From: Nephromyces sp. MM_2019
Taxonomy: Eukaryota > Apicomplexa > Aconoidasida > Nephromycida
Assembly (NCBI GenBank): GCA_015657535.1
Contig: JADHZB010000679.1
Coordinates: 1-35,000 of the forward strand
Direction: 5' to 3'
Length of the DNA: 35,000 nt
Shown: positions 1 through 11,347 of the stretch, in pieces
Layout of the letters: every line of letters starts with the position of its first letter
Position numbering within the stretch: position 1 is the first letter of the stretch
Position numbers and translations under genes: made by a program
Notes under the pieces: generated by a model
Told to the model about the DNA's origin: nothing
Database searches by the model: none
The model's input: the letters and a program-made list of their open reading frames with translations, nothing else

Positions 1-318
1 ATATACCTTTTCAAAGTATATATTAAATTTGTGTTTTTAAGAGTATAGTTATAATATGTAAGGAGTCATTATATTGAGTAAAATGACATATTAATAATTT
101 AAGTATTTAAAAAATAATTTTCTTTGTATAAAAAAATTATGTTAGATTATTTTGGGTAAACATAAACATACAACAAGGGTTATCTTTTAAAAAAATTCTA
201 TGTCAAAAAGTGAGTAAATATTCTAGGATTAGATATATTTATGTGTGAAAATTGTTTAATGGAAATTTAATAGACGTAATTGTATAGATAATTAAAATTT
301 AAAAAATTTAATGTCTTC
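1..318. other. 3' flank of the oxidase gene, no gene seen
   Basis: AT-rich sequence beyond the stop codon of the minus-strand oxidase gene. I see no open frame with coding character and no structured RNA here. The 3' untranslated region of the oxidase must lie in it. Confidence 0.6.
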
Positions 319-2848
319 TCACCATTTCCTAAATTGTACATGATTCTTACTGATTTGGTCAACACTTGTCGTACCTAGAAAATTAAATAAAATGGGAAAA
401 TGCGTTTATTTTCAAATTTTGATAATGAATGATGTACGCAAGATTCATGTATATACATTAAAATGAATTATAAAAATCAGTTTCATATTCGTTGTATTTA
501 TGTAATCAATAGGTGTATTTTAATGATATAAGATGTATAAAAAATCATAAATATGTTGTATAGATATATAATAAAAAGTAAATATTTCTTAATTGGGCAT
601 AAACTCTGTGTGTATGTCTTGATAAATTATGTATAACTCAAATATTTACCGGCAAATTTCATCATCCTCTCAAATTCACTTTGTAGGACGGCTACAATAC
701 CTGATACACCTAATAATGTCATGGATTAAAATTTCTTTGTGATAAAATGAAGTTATATTGGCTGGGTGTTATAATTTCATCTATATAGTCTGTAGTAGAA
801 GTCGATATAGAGTGTCAAGTATTCTTGAAATAATAAATGATAGGTTCAGAAGTATATACATAATATATATTCATAGAGTAAGTTGTTAGAATTTCATAGT
901 GTGCAAATTAATTCACAGAGAAGATTTTCTAGGGTAAATATTTACCTTTTGCACCACCTACAGTAAGCCCATAAAGAACAGGCCTTGCAACAAATACGTA
1001 ATTAGCTCCTAAGGCAAGTGCTTTGAAAATGTCTGAGCCTCTTCTTACACCACCATCCAAGTATATTTCAACATCTAAAAGGTTAGAAAAAGAGTTAAGT
1101 TCGATTATAAAAAAATTAGTAAGGTATTAATTACTTACTTGAACCCTTGAGAGCTTCCACTATTTCTGGAAGGGCATCAATAGATGCTAAACAACCTAAA
1201 TCGTTATAATACAAATATAAGCAAGTATATTAGATTGAATTTTAGATAATAAAAATCGGTGTGAATTTGATTAAATAGAACATGAAAATATTTTGTGTAT
1301 ACCATCCGCTTGTCTTCCGCCATGGTTTGAGACCCACACAGCATCTGCACCATGTGATTGTGCAAGTATAGCATCTTCAGCAGTCATTATACCTGTGCCA
1401 AAAGAAAAATAAATTTTAAAAAAATTTTATACTTGAGGAACCGATCATTATTCTCTATCTTAATTAGTTTCTATATTCAATTTACCTTTTACAGCAACAG
1501 GGAGTCCAGATACTTCTTTAATCCATGCTATGTCTTTCCAATTCAAACTTTGATCTAATATTTTGAAAAAAGGATTTATGTATTTAGTAATAAACTCAGA
1601 AGATATGGAATCATACCAAGAGCAGATGTAACTATATTATGTAAGGAAGATCCAGTATTTTCCGTTTCATTTTCGTCCTAATCATCGTAAAATTGAGGAT
1701 TCTAAGTTTTGGGAAATAACAAGAATTTATGTTTTATGCTTACATGTTTTTCTTTTTGAGCATTTTTGGAAAAATTTGCAAGTTCCATGTGTGATGGTAA
1801 CTTGAATTTGTTATGCTCGTCTGCAATCCTAAGGCCCTGTAAATAAAAATCAAATGGGAGATTATCATCAACGATCTCAAAGAAAGTGTGTATTAGTAAA
1901 TTTACCAACACTTGGGCATCTGCAGTCAAAGCAATTCCTTGGTAGTTCTTAGCCTTAGCTCTTTTAAGAAGATCCACAGTGATTGACTGCAAAGTTTGCA
2001 GAGATAAATTTTAAAAAGTGTTCATCTTAAAACTAAATGTAATATAGCTCACTCTATCTTGTGGAAAATATAATTGAAACATTCGCATTCCCTCATTATC
2101 AGCAGCATCAGCAACATCTTCCATTGAGTAGGTGGAATAGGTGGATAGACACATGCATATTCCAGCATTTTTTGCAGCCTAAATGCGCGATTTTGATAAG
2201 TAGAATTGCTTATAGTTTATTCTTAGTGTGCTTAAAGTTATCACTTACGATAGCTGTTGCTTTCTCACCGTCTTCATGACACAATCTGGAGTATTATATG
2301 TATGTGATGAATACAGTGAGTGAGAATTTAAAAAAATATTTTCAGGCTCATTGAAGGGATTTGACAAGATCATGTGAAAAAATAGAATAAACATCTCAGT
2401 AGGACTTGGGTTAGTTGATAATCTCATGATTATGTAATTAAAAGCGATATCTACTAAAAATTGAAGCTCAGTTCCTGGATGTAAAACCTTTGAGAAATTG
2501 AGGAGTGTTTTATTTTACATAGAAGTGATGGGAGATGATGGAGCAAAAGCATTGTTGGAAATCTAACCTATGAAATGCAGAGGGTGCAAATCCAAACGGT
2601 AATTTAACTTTCTTACCCAGTATTGTTGTGCTGGTGTCTATTTTAGAAACATCGACCATAAATCTCGGGCGGAAAATTATGCGATTAAATGCCTCGAGAT
2701 TTTCACGTAAGGTAATCTCATCCTCAGCTCCTGCTTCATAGTAACCTCTTGTGTTGGTATCCATAAGAGAAAGCGCACATTCTCGAAATTCTTGAATCGT
2801 AATTAAATTTTTTTCATGAAATCGTAAACCTTTAAGTGAAATGGCCAT
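319..2848 (-). CDS. FMN-dependent alpha-hydroxy acid oxidase (glycolate/lactate oxidase family), 12 exons, 379 aa
   Basis: Exons in coding order: 2568-2848, 2249-2285, 2053-2178, 1906-1986, 1744-1836, 1617-1677, 1486-1554, 1303-1392, 1139-1195, 946-1074, 650-709, 319-374. They sum to 1140 bp and stay in frame to a TGA stop. The family oxidises L-2-hydroxy acids to 2-oxo acids with FMN, passing electrons to O2 and making H2O2. By alignment from memory with plant glycolate oxidase, the active-site set is complete: Tyr36, Tyr143 (in QLYF), Arg178, Lys249 (in VAVKG), His273 and Arg276 (in [10 protein letters not shown]), Arg309 (in LDGGVRRG) and Arg329. Tyr120 stands where plant glycolate oxidase has Trp108, so the substrate (glycolate, lactate or longer) is open. 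The product ends ..HVQFRKW, with no C-terminal SKL-type peroxisomal signal, and no N-terminal targeting peptide is obvious. Intron 1 is 282 bp; the others are mostly shorter, though intron 11 is 275 bp. The family is certain; the substrate is not. Confidence 0.95.
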
Positions 2849-4275
2849 TGTAATATTAGTTTTATATCTCTATAGAAATAAATTTATGTTCGACCTTTAA
2901 TTTTAGTATTGAAATCTGTAAATGAAGTTAAGTTAGTATATAATTTATGCAGAGCATCCAAGTATTTTCTTTAGTTTTTAAAAATGATATGTTTATATAT
3001 TTGAATAATTATAATTCGATTATTTACAAAGAAAAGTTGCTAAAAATGATCCAAGTATATATTATAATCTTAATTAATGAATGAATTAATGAAGTTATAT
3101 TTACATTTGATACATTTTACCAATTGCGTATGAATTGGATGCAAGTTGGACGCTAATCGGATGTAGGCTTTATAACAAGTCGTGTTTAATTGTGAACAAT
3201 TGTGTGCGTAAAATTTGTCTGTAACTTGTGTTACACAAACTGAGTTGAGCTAGGAATAGAGTGAATAAAGTAGATTAGGCACTACTGGGTTGTCATTTTG
3301 TGTTTCGAAATTTGAGATGCACTAAATTGTCTATTAGGTTTAACCTTGCTCAGTATTACTAATGAATTGGTATCGTACGTAATTCATGTTTCAATATACT
3401 ACTGTTGCGTTATTTTCAGCTTTCAGTAGTTAACAGTAACGTAATTTTAAATTTGCAATGAAATAAATCTTGTGATAAGTAAAATATTAGAAAATACACA
3501 ATTAATAATAAGAATGCGAAAATAGACTTCAACTCATTCTTTTACGATTTTGCTAAGCTTGGATATGTTATAAATGTCTAAAAATTTTTCTTGGGCAACA
3601 AGAAATATACTTGGAATAACTTGGTAAAGTTTTCGTTTGGGATACTTAAGGTTAATTGATGTGATTAAAAGCTACTTAAACCTTCTGAATCATATATAAT
3701 GCCATAACATTGAACGATAACGAAAGATAGAAATCAAAAGAATATAAAAGTTAGAAGTTTGAATTGCTGAAAATTCAATCAACGTATTTGTAGTTTTATG
3801 TCCCTAATTAAGCTTCAAAAATCTAATTAAATTAGCAAAACAGTACACATTCTGAATTTTAAAAATAGAGTGAATTCCTATCCATAATTGTAAAGAAGCC
3901 CCAATTCTCTGATAATCCTTAGGACACTCTTTTAAATAAAAAACAATGAAAAGTAAAACAAGATTAAAATCTTTATAAAGATATAATTTTCCCACAAATG
4001 CTCAAAATTTAAGTGTTAACTAGGACTTTTTTTTATCTCAAAACAATGATAAATTACTTAAAATAGCTTTCGTTTTTCACCAATTGCAAGTAGCAAATCA
4101 AATAGATATATATATTAATTTAGTACGATGTGAAATTCAGAAATGAATTTTCAATGTACTTTAAGATATTAGCATAGAATCAATATCAAGTAACAGTTTT
4201 TGTTGAAAACTGAAGTAATTTAATAGATATTTTAGCTAAATTATTTTTTCCGAAATTTAGTATTATTTCACACAC
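2849..4275. other. Intergenic region, no convincing gene
   Basis: About 1.4 kb between two minus-strand genes, so it contains the promoter of the oxidase and the 3' flank of the DRC10-like gene. A 63-codon minus-strand frame at 3804-3995 has no start context, domain or splice partner that I trust. Otherwise AT-rich with no structure noticed. Confidence 0.5.
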
Positions 4276-5992
4276 TTATAGCTTCCTTCCTGGTTTTTCC
4301 TTTTTAATCCTAGCTCTTATATTGCTATTTTGGTTTTTTTTTAAAGTTTTAGCTCTATTTTTCTTTCTACTTTTCTTTTTCTTTTTAGGCTTTTTGCTCT
4401 TGTTTTTGTCCTGATTTTCTAAATATCTCCTCCACGACACTTGAATCGTTTTTATTTTAGATAGCAACTGATCAGCATTTAAACTATTTTTGTACAGATA
4501 ACGTCGAACAAGCTCTATTGTGTAGCTCAGATCAGGATCTTCAGATGAATTTTTAGCTCGAATTTCATTGAATTGTTTTTGTAAACAAACCATATCAGTT
4601 TGTGCCTTTTTTAAAGACATTTGGAGCTCTTGGTATTCTACAATTTGTTAGAAAATTAATTGAATTTTTGGTGCTTTTATTTCATTTTATTAAAATAATT
4701 GGAGGACATATATAATTTTGTGGACTCGTAAATAGTCCTGCAAAATCTGCCAAGCACCATAAAAATTTCTTGGAAGAGTATTTTAACTTATCAACTTATT
4801 CCGTGAATCAAATCAGGTGAATGAATTTTCAATTCAACAGGATTGAAAGTGGCTAGAAACTAGCTACATTGCAACTTAATATGCATTTTGATATAACCAT
4901 TGTCCATCTTTTCAAACTCTGATTTGATTTCCATAGCTGATTCAAACTTCTCATTCTCAGATATCTTGATTTTCCTTCTAAGCTCTTTCTCAGACTCGGC
5001 CCATTTTAACATATTTTTCGATTCTTCGACACTTATATTATCCAATGAGCTTTGCTTAGACTTTATTGAATTTGTCCAACTCTTGATCAACTGATCGAGG
5101 CGGTTGTTATGCTCACTTGTAAAGTTTTGCTTTTGATTTTCTTCGTCTTGTAATAACTCCTCTAGTTCATTTTCCAACTCAATTTTAGTCGTCTCATAAA
5201 ATTTTAATTGAGACTCTCTGGAAGCTCTTACGCTTTCAAGTTCTTGCTCTAGGTGTTGATGAATAATTTCTTCTTTGTATATCTTTGACTTAAGAGATTT
5301 TTGCAAGTTCATCTCATCATTTTCCTCACTGAAAGTTGTTTTAACGACTTTTGTGTAGAGTTCTTGCCTAAAATTCACAATCTCCAAATCCATTTAAAAT
5401 TTTCTAAAAATAGATCTCATCATAGAGGTATAACTTACAGTTCAGCTAATGAATGTATTAGCTTCAAATTTTGTTGTGAATTTTCTGTGTTAAAGTTTTT
5501 CAATTGCTGCACTAACATAGGCATATTTCTAAGGCTACTACAAAGAGAGATTGTACTGCTTTGGATGCTTTTTTCAATTTCATTTTTTTCTTCTACATCT
5601 ACATTTTGTAAGTTATGCTGACCTTGATCAATGGATTGACTATTATAAGTGTTAAGCTTTTCTAATTCAATTAACTGTTCTATATTTTCATAAATCACTT
5701 GGTGGTCATCATGGTTTCTGCCAAATGGTGAACTTTCTTGCTTTGCCTTATCAACTACCTGAGTAAAAAAATTTATAATCTATTTGAGTGTAAAATGAAA
5801 GATTCATGATTACAACCTGATTATTCATTAATAGCATAAAAGTAAAATTTTCTCTCAGCTCATTCATAACCTCCAATATTTGGTTTGTTAGATCACTTTG
5901 AGACCCTGAATATTAAATTTATTTTTAACATTTAAAAAGTTTAGCTTTTTAAGCAATTAATACTAACAGTTTATGATTTTAGAGTTTATCAT
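4276..5992 (-). CDS. DRC10/IQCD-like subunit of the axonemal nexin-dynein regulatory complex, 5 exons, 421 aa
   Basis: Exons in coding order: 5968-5992, 5817-5905, 5439-5758, 4898-5367, 4276-4637 (1266 bp, in frame). The protein is almost wholly coiled coil. It carries an IQ-type calmodulin-binding motif, IQVSWRRYL, at residues 366-374, followed by a lysine-rich tail at 378-421. That order matches vertebrate IQCD/DRC10: an N-terminal helical part, a long coiled coil, one IQ motif, then a Lys-rich end. The stretch reading HSLAELQELYTK near residues 141-152 aligns with the conserved SLIELR segment of IQCD, and total length is close to human (about 450). In the family this protein belongs to the N-DRC, which links doublet microtubules and regulates dynein in motile cilia. 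Exon 1 is only 25 bp and is the weakest part; it was chosen because its frame and GTTAGT donor fit exon 2. DRC9/IQCG has a similar plan and is the main alternative. Confidence 0.72.
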
Positions 5993-6952
5993 TTTGGTTA
6001 TTACAATAATTTTCAATAGGAATTCAAGTTGGTGCAAATTTTATTTAGTGTTGGAACCACCCTTTCAGTGTTTTATTTGATACTTTAAGACTTTTGTAGC
6101 TACAAGCGGTAGGCTATAGATTTACCTATAACTAATATAATTTGGGTTTTGATAGACAAATTTTTGATTTTCAAGCATTTGATATTAATAGATGTTGTTT
6201 AAAGTGAATTTACTATCAAGATCAAGTTTATGTGTAAATGTGTAATTTGTGGGCTCGAGTTAATGTTTTGTTAGAGGGAAGACCTTAACATAGACCCTGT
6301 TGATATCCTTTTAACTTACGATAGAAAACTTCTCTTTAAGGCACTTAAGCATTTAATTTTAGCTAGAAAATTTTCTAGAAGCATTGGATGTTGCAATTAT
6401 AAAATCTTTAGTATATTTTTAATGCTAAGAAAGGTTGAAGATTATTTCTGCTAGCTTTATCGACAATACATGAGACCCTGTTTTACTTGTTAATTAATTA
6501 CTTTTCATAGCCAATCATTTCATTCTTACAATGCGTCTGAGGAAAATACAGTTCCACTGTGTCAGTTTAAAAAACATTTAAAATGAGATTCATGTTTATT
6601 TTTTGTAAATATACTAGAAATGTCTGAATTTTTTAAATTAGATTTTACAATTTCATCGCTGAAATTCTCTACGATCTTTAAGTTATCGAAAAAAAATTCT
6701 TTAGGTTTATTTACATGTGAAAACAATCGGTTTCATACTTGAGAATATATTATTTTTCAAGATTTTTTCAGAATTTTTTTCTGTGTAAAAAGTAATGAAA
6801 CAACATCAGATAGGAAAATTTTCTCTAAAATATGTGTTTTACAACTAATAGCTCTTAGTTCGGATCATAAAAATGAATTCCTAGTGCCTTGTAAAACCTC
6901 AATCAAGGAAAGTTTCATAAATCTATATAGGATACCTCAAAAAACTGAAACA
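5993..6952. promoter_or_regulatory. Divergent intergenic region with two promoters
   Basis: Nearly 1 kb separates the start of the minus-strand DRC10-like gene from the start of the plus-strand secreted-protein gene, so both promoters must lie here. It is AT-rich with T-tracts. I did not identify a defined binding motif. An in-frame ATG at 6884 extends the secreted protein by 23 residues, but I take 6953 as the start because the signal peptide begins there. Confidence 0.45.
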
Positions 6953-8351
6953 ATGAGATTCAATTCCTTGAAGAGTAAAAATTGTCTCACAGCATCTGCA
7001 TTTTTGGCTATTTTGCTACTAGCGCATTCTATAGCTGAGGAAGTTTCGCAAAATTTGCCACTCAGATTTTATTCGAGCTCTTCAAATAATCCAAAACAAA
7101 AAATTAATCACTCTTTCGCAATAGATAACATAAGTCAAAAATTTTCAAATGCGGGTGACTCTACACTGAAAACTAAATTTCCTTGGGATAAAAAGGTTTC
7201 TGAGGAAAAAAATGAGACGGTTGAAATGCAGAAAAATTCTTTTGAAGACATTGAGTTGAAAAGCTTTGATATATATGACTTTTTACCTAAAAATACACCC
7301 AAAAGCGTCGTAGATGGGCTGATTAAATACAATAAAGAACTCTATCAAAATAAGGCTACAATAGCAAATCGTGATCAGAACAAATTAAAATCTAACCCCA
7401 GGGTATTCCATTTGAGTGATGAAAGTGTAACCTATGGTAAACCCTTAAGCGAGAAAAATATTAAGCTAAAGTCAAACTCAACACCCAGTAACAAAATAAA
7501 GAATTCTGAAATTAGAAATGTTAACAAAAACGATTCAATTGGCTCGATTGATAGTTTGATAGATCGATTAAAAACAAATAACAAACTCCGCACTGTTAAG
7601 GGCAAACAAGACAATCACAAGGATAGTTTATCCAAGACTGATGGCCGGCTTTCTTTTATAGAGAAATTAAAATCCAAATTACCAATAATTGATAATCTTC
7701 AAAATATTTTTCCTTTAAATGAAACTCTCAGTCTAATAGACGAAGGCCTGATAAATATTAATAAAGAAAATAGTATAAAACCAAATGCTCGTCAAAATGA
7801 TGAAGATAAAACTCCAAGGATCCGAGAACTCATTGATATACCTGTTAGTGGTGTATTTGATTCTTTCATACACATGCGGGATTATTTACCACCCACACGA
7901 TTTGTGGATCAAGTTTTTGATAAGTTTACGAATGCAACAGGTGATTTAATTAGGGTGGCCCAGTCATTTGGGTCAATTATGTCATTCAACGATGTGAGTA
8001 AGCCGAATATTATGACTTTGATTCTTAAAAATCACAGTTATAGAATTATTTCTGAATTCTAATTCCATGATGACACCTAGTTACGTTTAATTTTATCATA
8101 CTCTGATCACCAGAGGTCATAAATATTTCAAAATTCGTTTTTTTATAGTTATGAAAGATTGGTTTTCAAATTATAATCTCATTGTTGCTTTTATTTCAAT
8201 AAATTATTTCTATTTAAAATTGAGGAGCTTGAAAACTATTTTTCTTACTTAACAGGCTGTGTACAACTCACAAGGTGGCTTGGCTATATACCCAACTGCA
8301 CAACAGCGCATTGCAGTCCTTATAGCTATTACTCCATTTATCTTTAATTAA
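6953..8351 (+). CDS. Secreted or membrane-anchored protein of unknown function, 2 exons, 378 aa
   Basis: Exons 6953-7993 and 8256-8351, joined in phase 0 at GAT|GTGAGT and an AACAG acceptor. I do not recognise the protein. Residues 1-28 form a signal peptide: a basic start (MRFNSLKSK), a hydrophobic core (AFLAILLLAHSIA), then EE. The body is polar and rich in Lys, Asn, Ser and Asp, with several amphipathic Ile/Leu stretches (for example SLIDRLKTNNKLR). Few Cys remain after the signal peptide, so this is not a disulfide-rich extracellular domain. The small second exon adds YNSQGGLAIYPTAQQ and ends in a hydrophobic tail (RIAVLIAITPFIFN), which could be a GPI-anchor signal or a short membrane segment. 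If intron 1 is retained, translation runs to a stop at 8062 and the tail is lost. Secretion is well supported; function is unknown. Confidence 0.72.
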
Positions 8352-9166
8352 TATATGTCTTATTTTTTTCCAAAATAAAATTTAACTAAGCTATTAAAAT
8401 AAACAAGTTTAAATTATTTTAAAGAAATCAAAATTGTTTTAGCTTAAATCAATAATAATTTTTAAAATGAACCCTTTAACTCCAAATGATCTAGGAAATA
8501 TTAAAAAAGTACAGAATATAATTTCGTAAGTTTCTAATAGCGTTCTCATCGCTCAATGTAGCCTGGCTTAAATAGAATTTTGTTAATACCTTAAAATTGT
8601 ATGGAGAAATCAGTACTGTTAGCAAGAAAGCAACAAGATAAGCAAAAGCTAGATTGTTCTCAAATAGGATAAGATGCTTAAACAAAAATATTATTTGCTA
8701 ATGGTTAAGCTTATTTCAATTTACTCTAAAATATGCTTTAATTTAAATCTAGGGCAGCTAAAGCCTAGCTTTATCATCACTTAGGACATGTTGAATGTTA
8801 TACACAATAAAAAAACTAAATCAGATTAATAACATATTGCTGATGTTTTCTATAATATACGACAATACTGTTTATGTAAAGATTTTTAGTAACTCTCATC
8901 TCTCTTTAAAAAGCTTTTACCCTCCCCAATTTATATTTATTTATCCAACACACTTTTGGTCAGACATACCACTCATCTAAACTACTCATATTTTTAGTCT
9001 TAAATATCTTATCATGAAAGGCATAGCATCAAGCATTTTAAAGATTGTGTACATATTTATATCTTAAACACTCCTACGCACAGTTAACAACCTATTATCT
9101 TCCTGGAAAAGGATGATCTTATAATCAGAGCTTTAATACAACAGACGTTGCACTAGCCTAAAGTAG
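8352..9166. other. Intergenic region upstream of PRP18
   Basis: AT-rich spacer between two plus-strand genes. It holds one possible small minus-strand reading frame (8491-8685, listed separately) and a chance plus-strand frame at 8795-8980. The PRP18 promoter should lie in its last few hundred bases; no motif was recognised. Confidence 0.45.
8491..8685 (-). CDS. Possible small membrane protein, 64 aa
   Basis: An uninterrupted frame starting with ATG at 8685 and ending in TAG. Residues about 13-27 form a hydrophobic stretch (AFAYLVAFLLTVLI) long enough to be a membrane segment or signal anchor. A more polar C-terminal part follows, including LSQATLSDENAIRNLRNY, which has less of the Phe/Ile/Asn/Lys bias typical of random AT-rich frames here. 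I do not recognise a family. It lies antiparallel between two plus-strand genes. It could equally be a chance open frame. Confidence 0.3.
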   Translation of the reverse strand: MFKHLILFENNLAFAYLVAFLLTVLISPYNFKVLTKFYLSQATLSDENAIRNLRNYILYFFNIS

Positions 9167-11118
9167 ATGGATATACTTAAGAACTTAATATCTGAGGCAA
9201 AGGACCAGAAAAAATCAACTAAAGAAGGTTAGACACTTATATAATCCCAAATGACACTTTAACATCTTCAAATACTCACTGATTCACAGGTCCACAAAAA
9301 TGGCTCACTGGTAAGGAGCTAAAGCAAAACAAGCAGGCAAAAATTGAACCAGCAAAAGTTTCTAACACTAAAAAGCATGAGCTAGAACGTATAGAGGTAA
9401 AACACAATAACGATTCCTTTCTGTAATTTTTTGATAAAGACACCCAAAAGTAGCTTATTACTCGTTTTGAAATCTAATAAACCATATCACTACTTTTTTA
9501 GAAAATACGTGATCTGATTTCTGTCGAAACAAGCAAACATGACCTTACTCAAAAGCATAATCTTAATGAGAACTCATCAACAGATATTTTTAAATCTACT
9601 TCATCATTTGAAAACCCTATAGATGAAGGTAAGTTTTTGATTTTATATCAACTATATTAAAAAAAGTTTTCTATACTACTTTTTTATTTTTAACCAATTG
9701 ATTTAGATGCTATTCCATCAATTTCCAAGGAAGAAATTTTTGCAGCACTGAGGAAATTTCGAGAACCTATAACTCTATTTGGGGAAACTGACGCTCAGAG
9801 GTATAACACCAACTTAAATTTGATTTTATTAACTTATAAATAGCTTTTTTATTTAACCATTATCAGATTTAATCGGTTATACCAGCTTGAGATAACTATA
9901 AACGATGATGGACTTAAACATCAGAAACAAAACCTCATGATAGACAATATTTCAGAAAGGTAATCAACTATTTATTCTCCTTTAATCAATATATTACCTC
10001 AAATCTATTTCTTTCTTATAAAGGAATTCAAATGTGCTAGATATCAATAACGAGTTAAAAAGCTCCTATGATGAATATGGTATTTTGTTATAGACATTCA
10101 TATTAGATCTAATAAATAATAAGATCAACTGAATTCAATAGGCAAAAGCATCAAAAGAGCCAGAGAAGCACACCCAATTAAGCAGATAGATTCGGATTAC
10201 TCAGAGGCATCTGATAATGAGGGAAACAAAACCAAACCTAATTATGATTCTTCTAGTAATGTTGATCCCGAAGTTGAACAATCAGAAAGGTATATATTCA
10301 ATTAAAGAAAAATATTAATTAGTGTTTTCTTCTCACCTATTCTTTTCATTATTATTAGCATTAAATATTGGATAAAGTCTATGCTCAAGGATTGGGAACA
10401 GGAGTTACTTAATAGGTGAATTGCTTTCGAATGCTTTAACAAGAACTTAAAAATTTATGCTACAAACTATCACCTTGACTAGGACGGAAGACCAGAAAAG
10501 AACCACTGAAGGAAGAATGGCATCTAGGATGCATCGCCAAACTAGAAAAGATTTAAAACCATTATTGAAAAAGCTCAGAACAAAAAGGTAAAGCTCAATA
10601 AATTTATATACTAAGTAATCAACTGATTTATAATCAGTTATTAATTATAATACCTGGGGAAATTTTTAAACAGCTTAGAGAATGACATTCTTAACAAATT
10701 AGGGAGCATGGTTGAACTCTGTAAAATAAGAAAATATAGAGATGCACATGATATGTAAGTATATCTTCATCCTATTTAGAGAAATTTTTGAGTTTTACTC
10801 TAAAATCTTTTTTTGAGCAGATATATGCTTTTAGCGATTGGCAATGCTGCTTGGCCTATGGGTGTTACTATGGTTGGTATTCACGAAAGGGCAGGGAGAT
10901 CCAAAATTTTTACATCTGAGGTAAACAAGATAACTGAATCATCCTAATCATGTATATCTAAAATTGAGGATTTAATAATTTTATAGGTTGCACACATCTT
11001 AAATGATGAGACTACTAGGAAGTACATTCAAATGTTCAAGCGCCTGATGTCATTTAGCCAAAGGAAATATCCTGCTGATCCATCACAGATGGTTAAAATA
11101 GCATCCGTAAATATCTAA
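9167..11118 (+). CDS. PRP18: Pre-mRNA-splicing factor PRP18, 12 exons, 386 aa
   Basis: Exons: 9167-9227, 9290-9396, 9502-9628, 9707-9800, 9867-9959, 10024-10079, 10142-10289, 10359-10415, 10483-10587, 10674-10754, 10821-10920, 10987-11118 (1161 bp, in frame). PRP18 acts in the second catalytic step of nuclear pre-mRNA splicing, stabilising exon interactions with U5 snRNP together with SLU7. The N-terminus MDILK is the same as in human PRP18. A PRP4-like splicing-factor motif spans about residues 106-134 ([18 protein letters not shown]). The C-terminal Prp18 domain includes [19 protein letters not shown] at 317-335 and [15 protein letters not shown] just after, both hallmark segments. It is about 45 residues longer than human PRP18. 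The extra length includes an acidic, Asn/Ser-rich linker around residues 195-228. It is the most intron-dense gene of its size here, with exons of 56-148 bp. Confidence 0.97.
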
Positions 11119-11347
11119 ATAGCCTTAAATGTTAATAAACAGAAATACAAAATTCACATTCTACCAGCTTTATTTTTGATTAAGTCTTACAAACTTTTTA
11201 TTTGAATTATTAAAAACTTTTATGTTAATAAAAATTCAACTTCTAAAAGTTATTAAACCTCCTTAAAACATATATACTCGTTAAAGTGATACTTGGAACT
11301 CACATATACCAAATATAAAGTATTTGAAAAAAATCATTTTTTTCATT
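11119..11347. other. Convergent 3' ends of PRP18 and the repeat-protein gene
   Basis: Only 229 bp separate the PRP18 stop (+) from the stop of the next gene (-), so the two 3' untranslated regions probably overlap or share this spacer. It is AT-rich with A- and T-tracts that could supply polyadenylation signals in both directions. Confidence 0.5.

Noticed and set aside
915..926. ACAGAGAAGATT, resembling the U6 snRNA core
   Set aside because: Only 12 bases match; the following U6 sequence is absent, and it lies inside an intron of the oxidase gene. Taken as chance.
3804..3995. 63-codon minus-strand frame
   Set aside because: Composition is typical of random AT-rich DNA, with no domain, no splice partner and no link to the neighbouring genes.
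6884..6952. Upstream in-frame ATG of the secreted protein
   Set aside because: It would put 23 residues before a textbook signal peptide and bury it; the ATG at 6953 is the better start.
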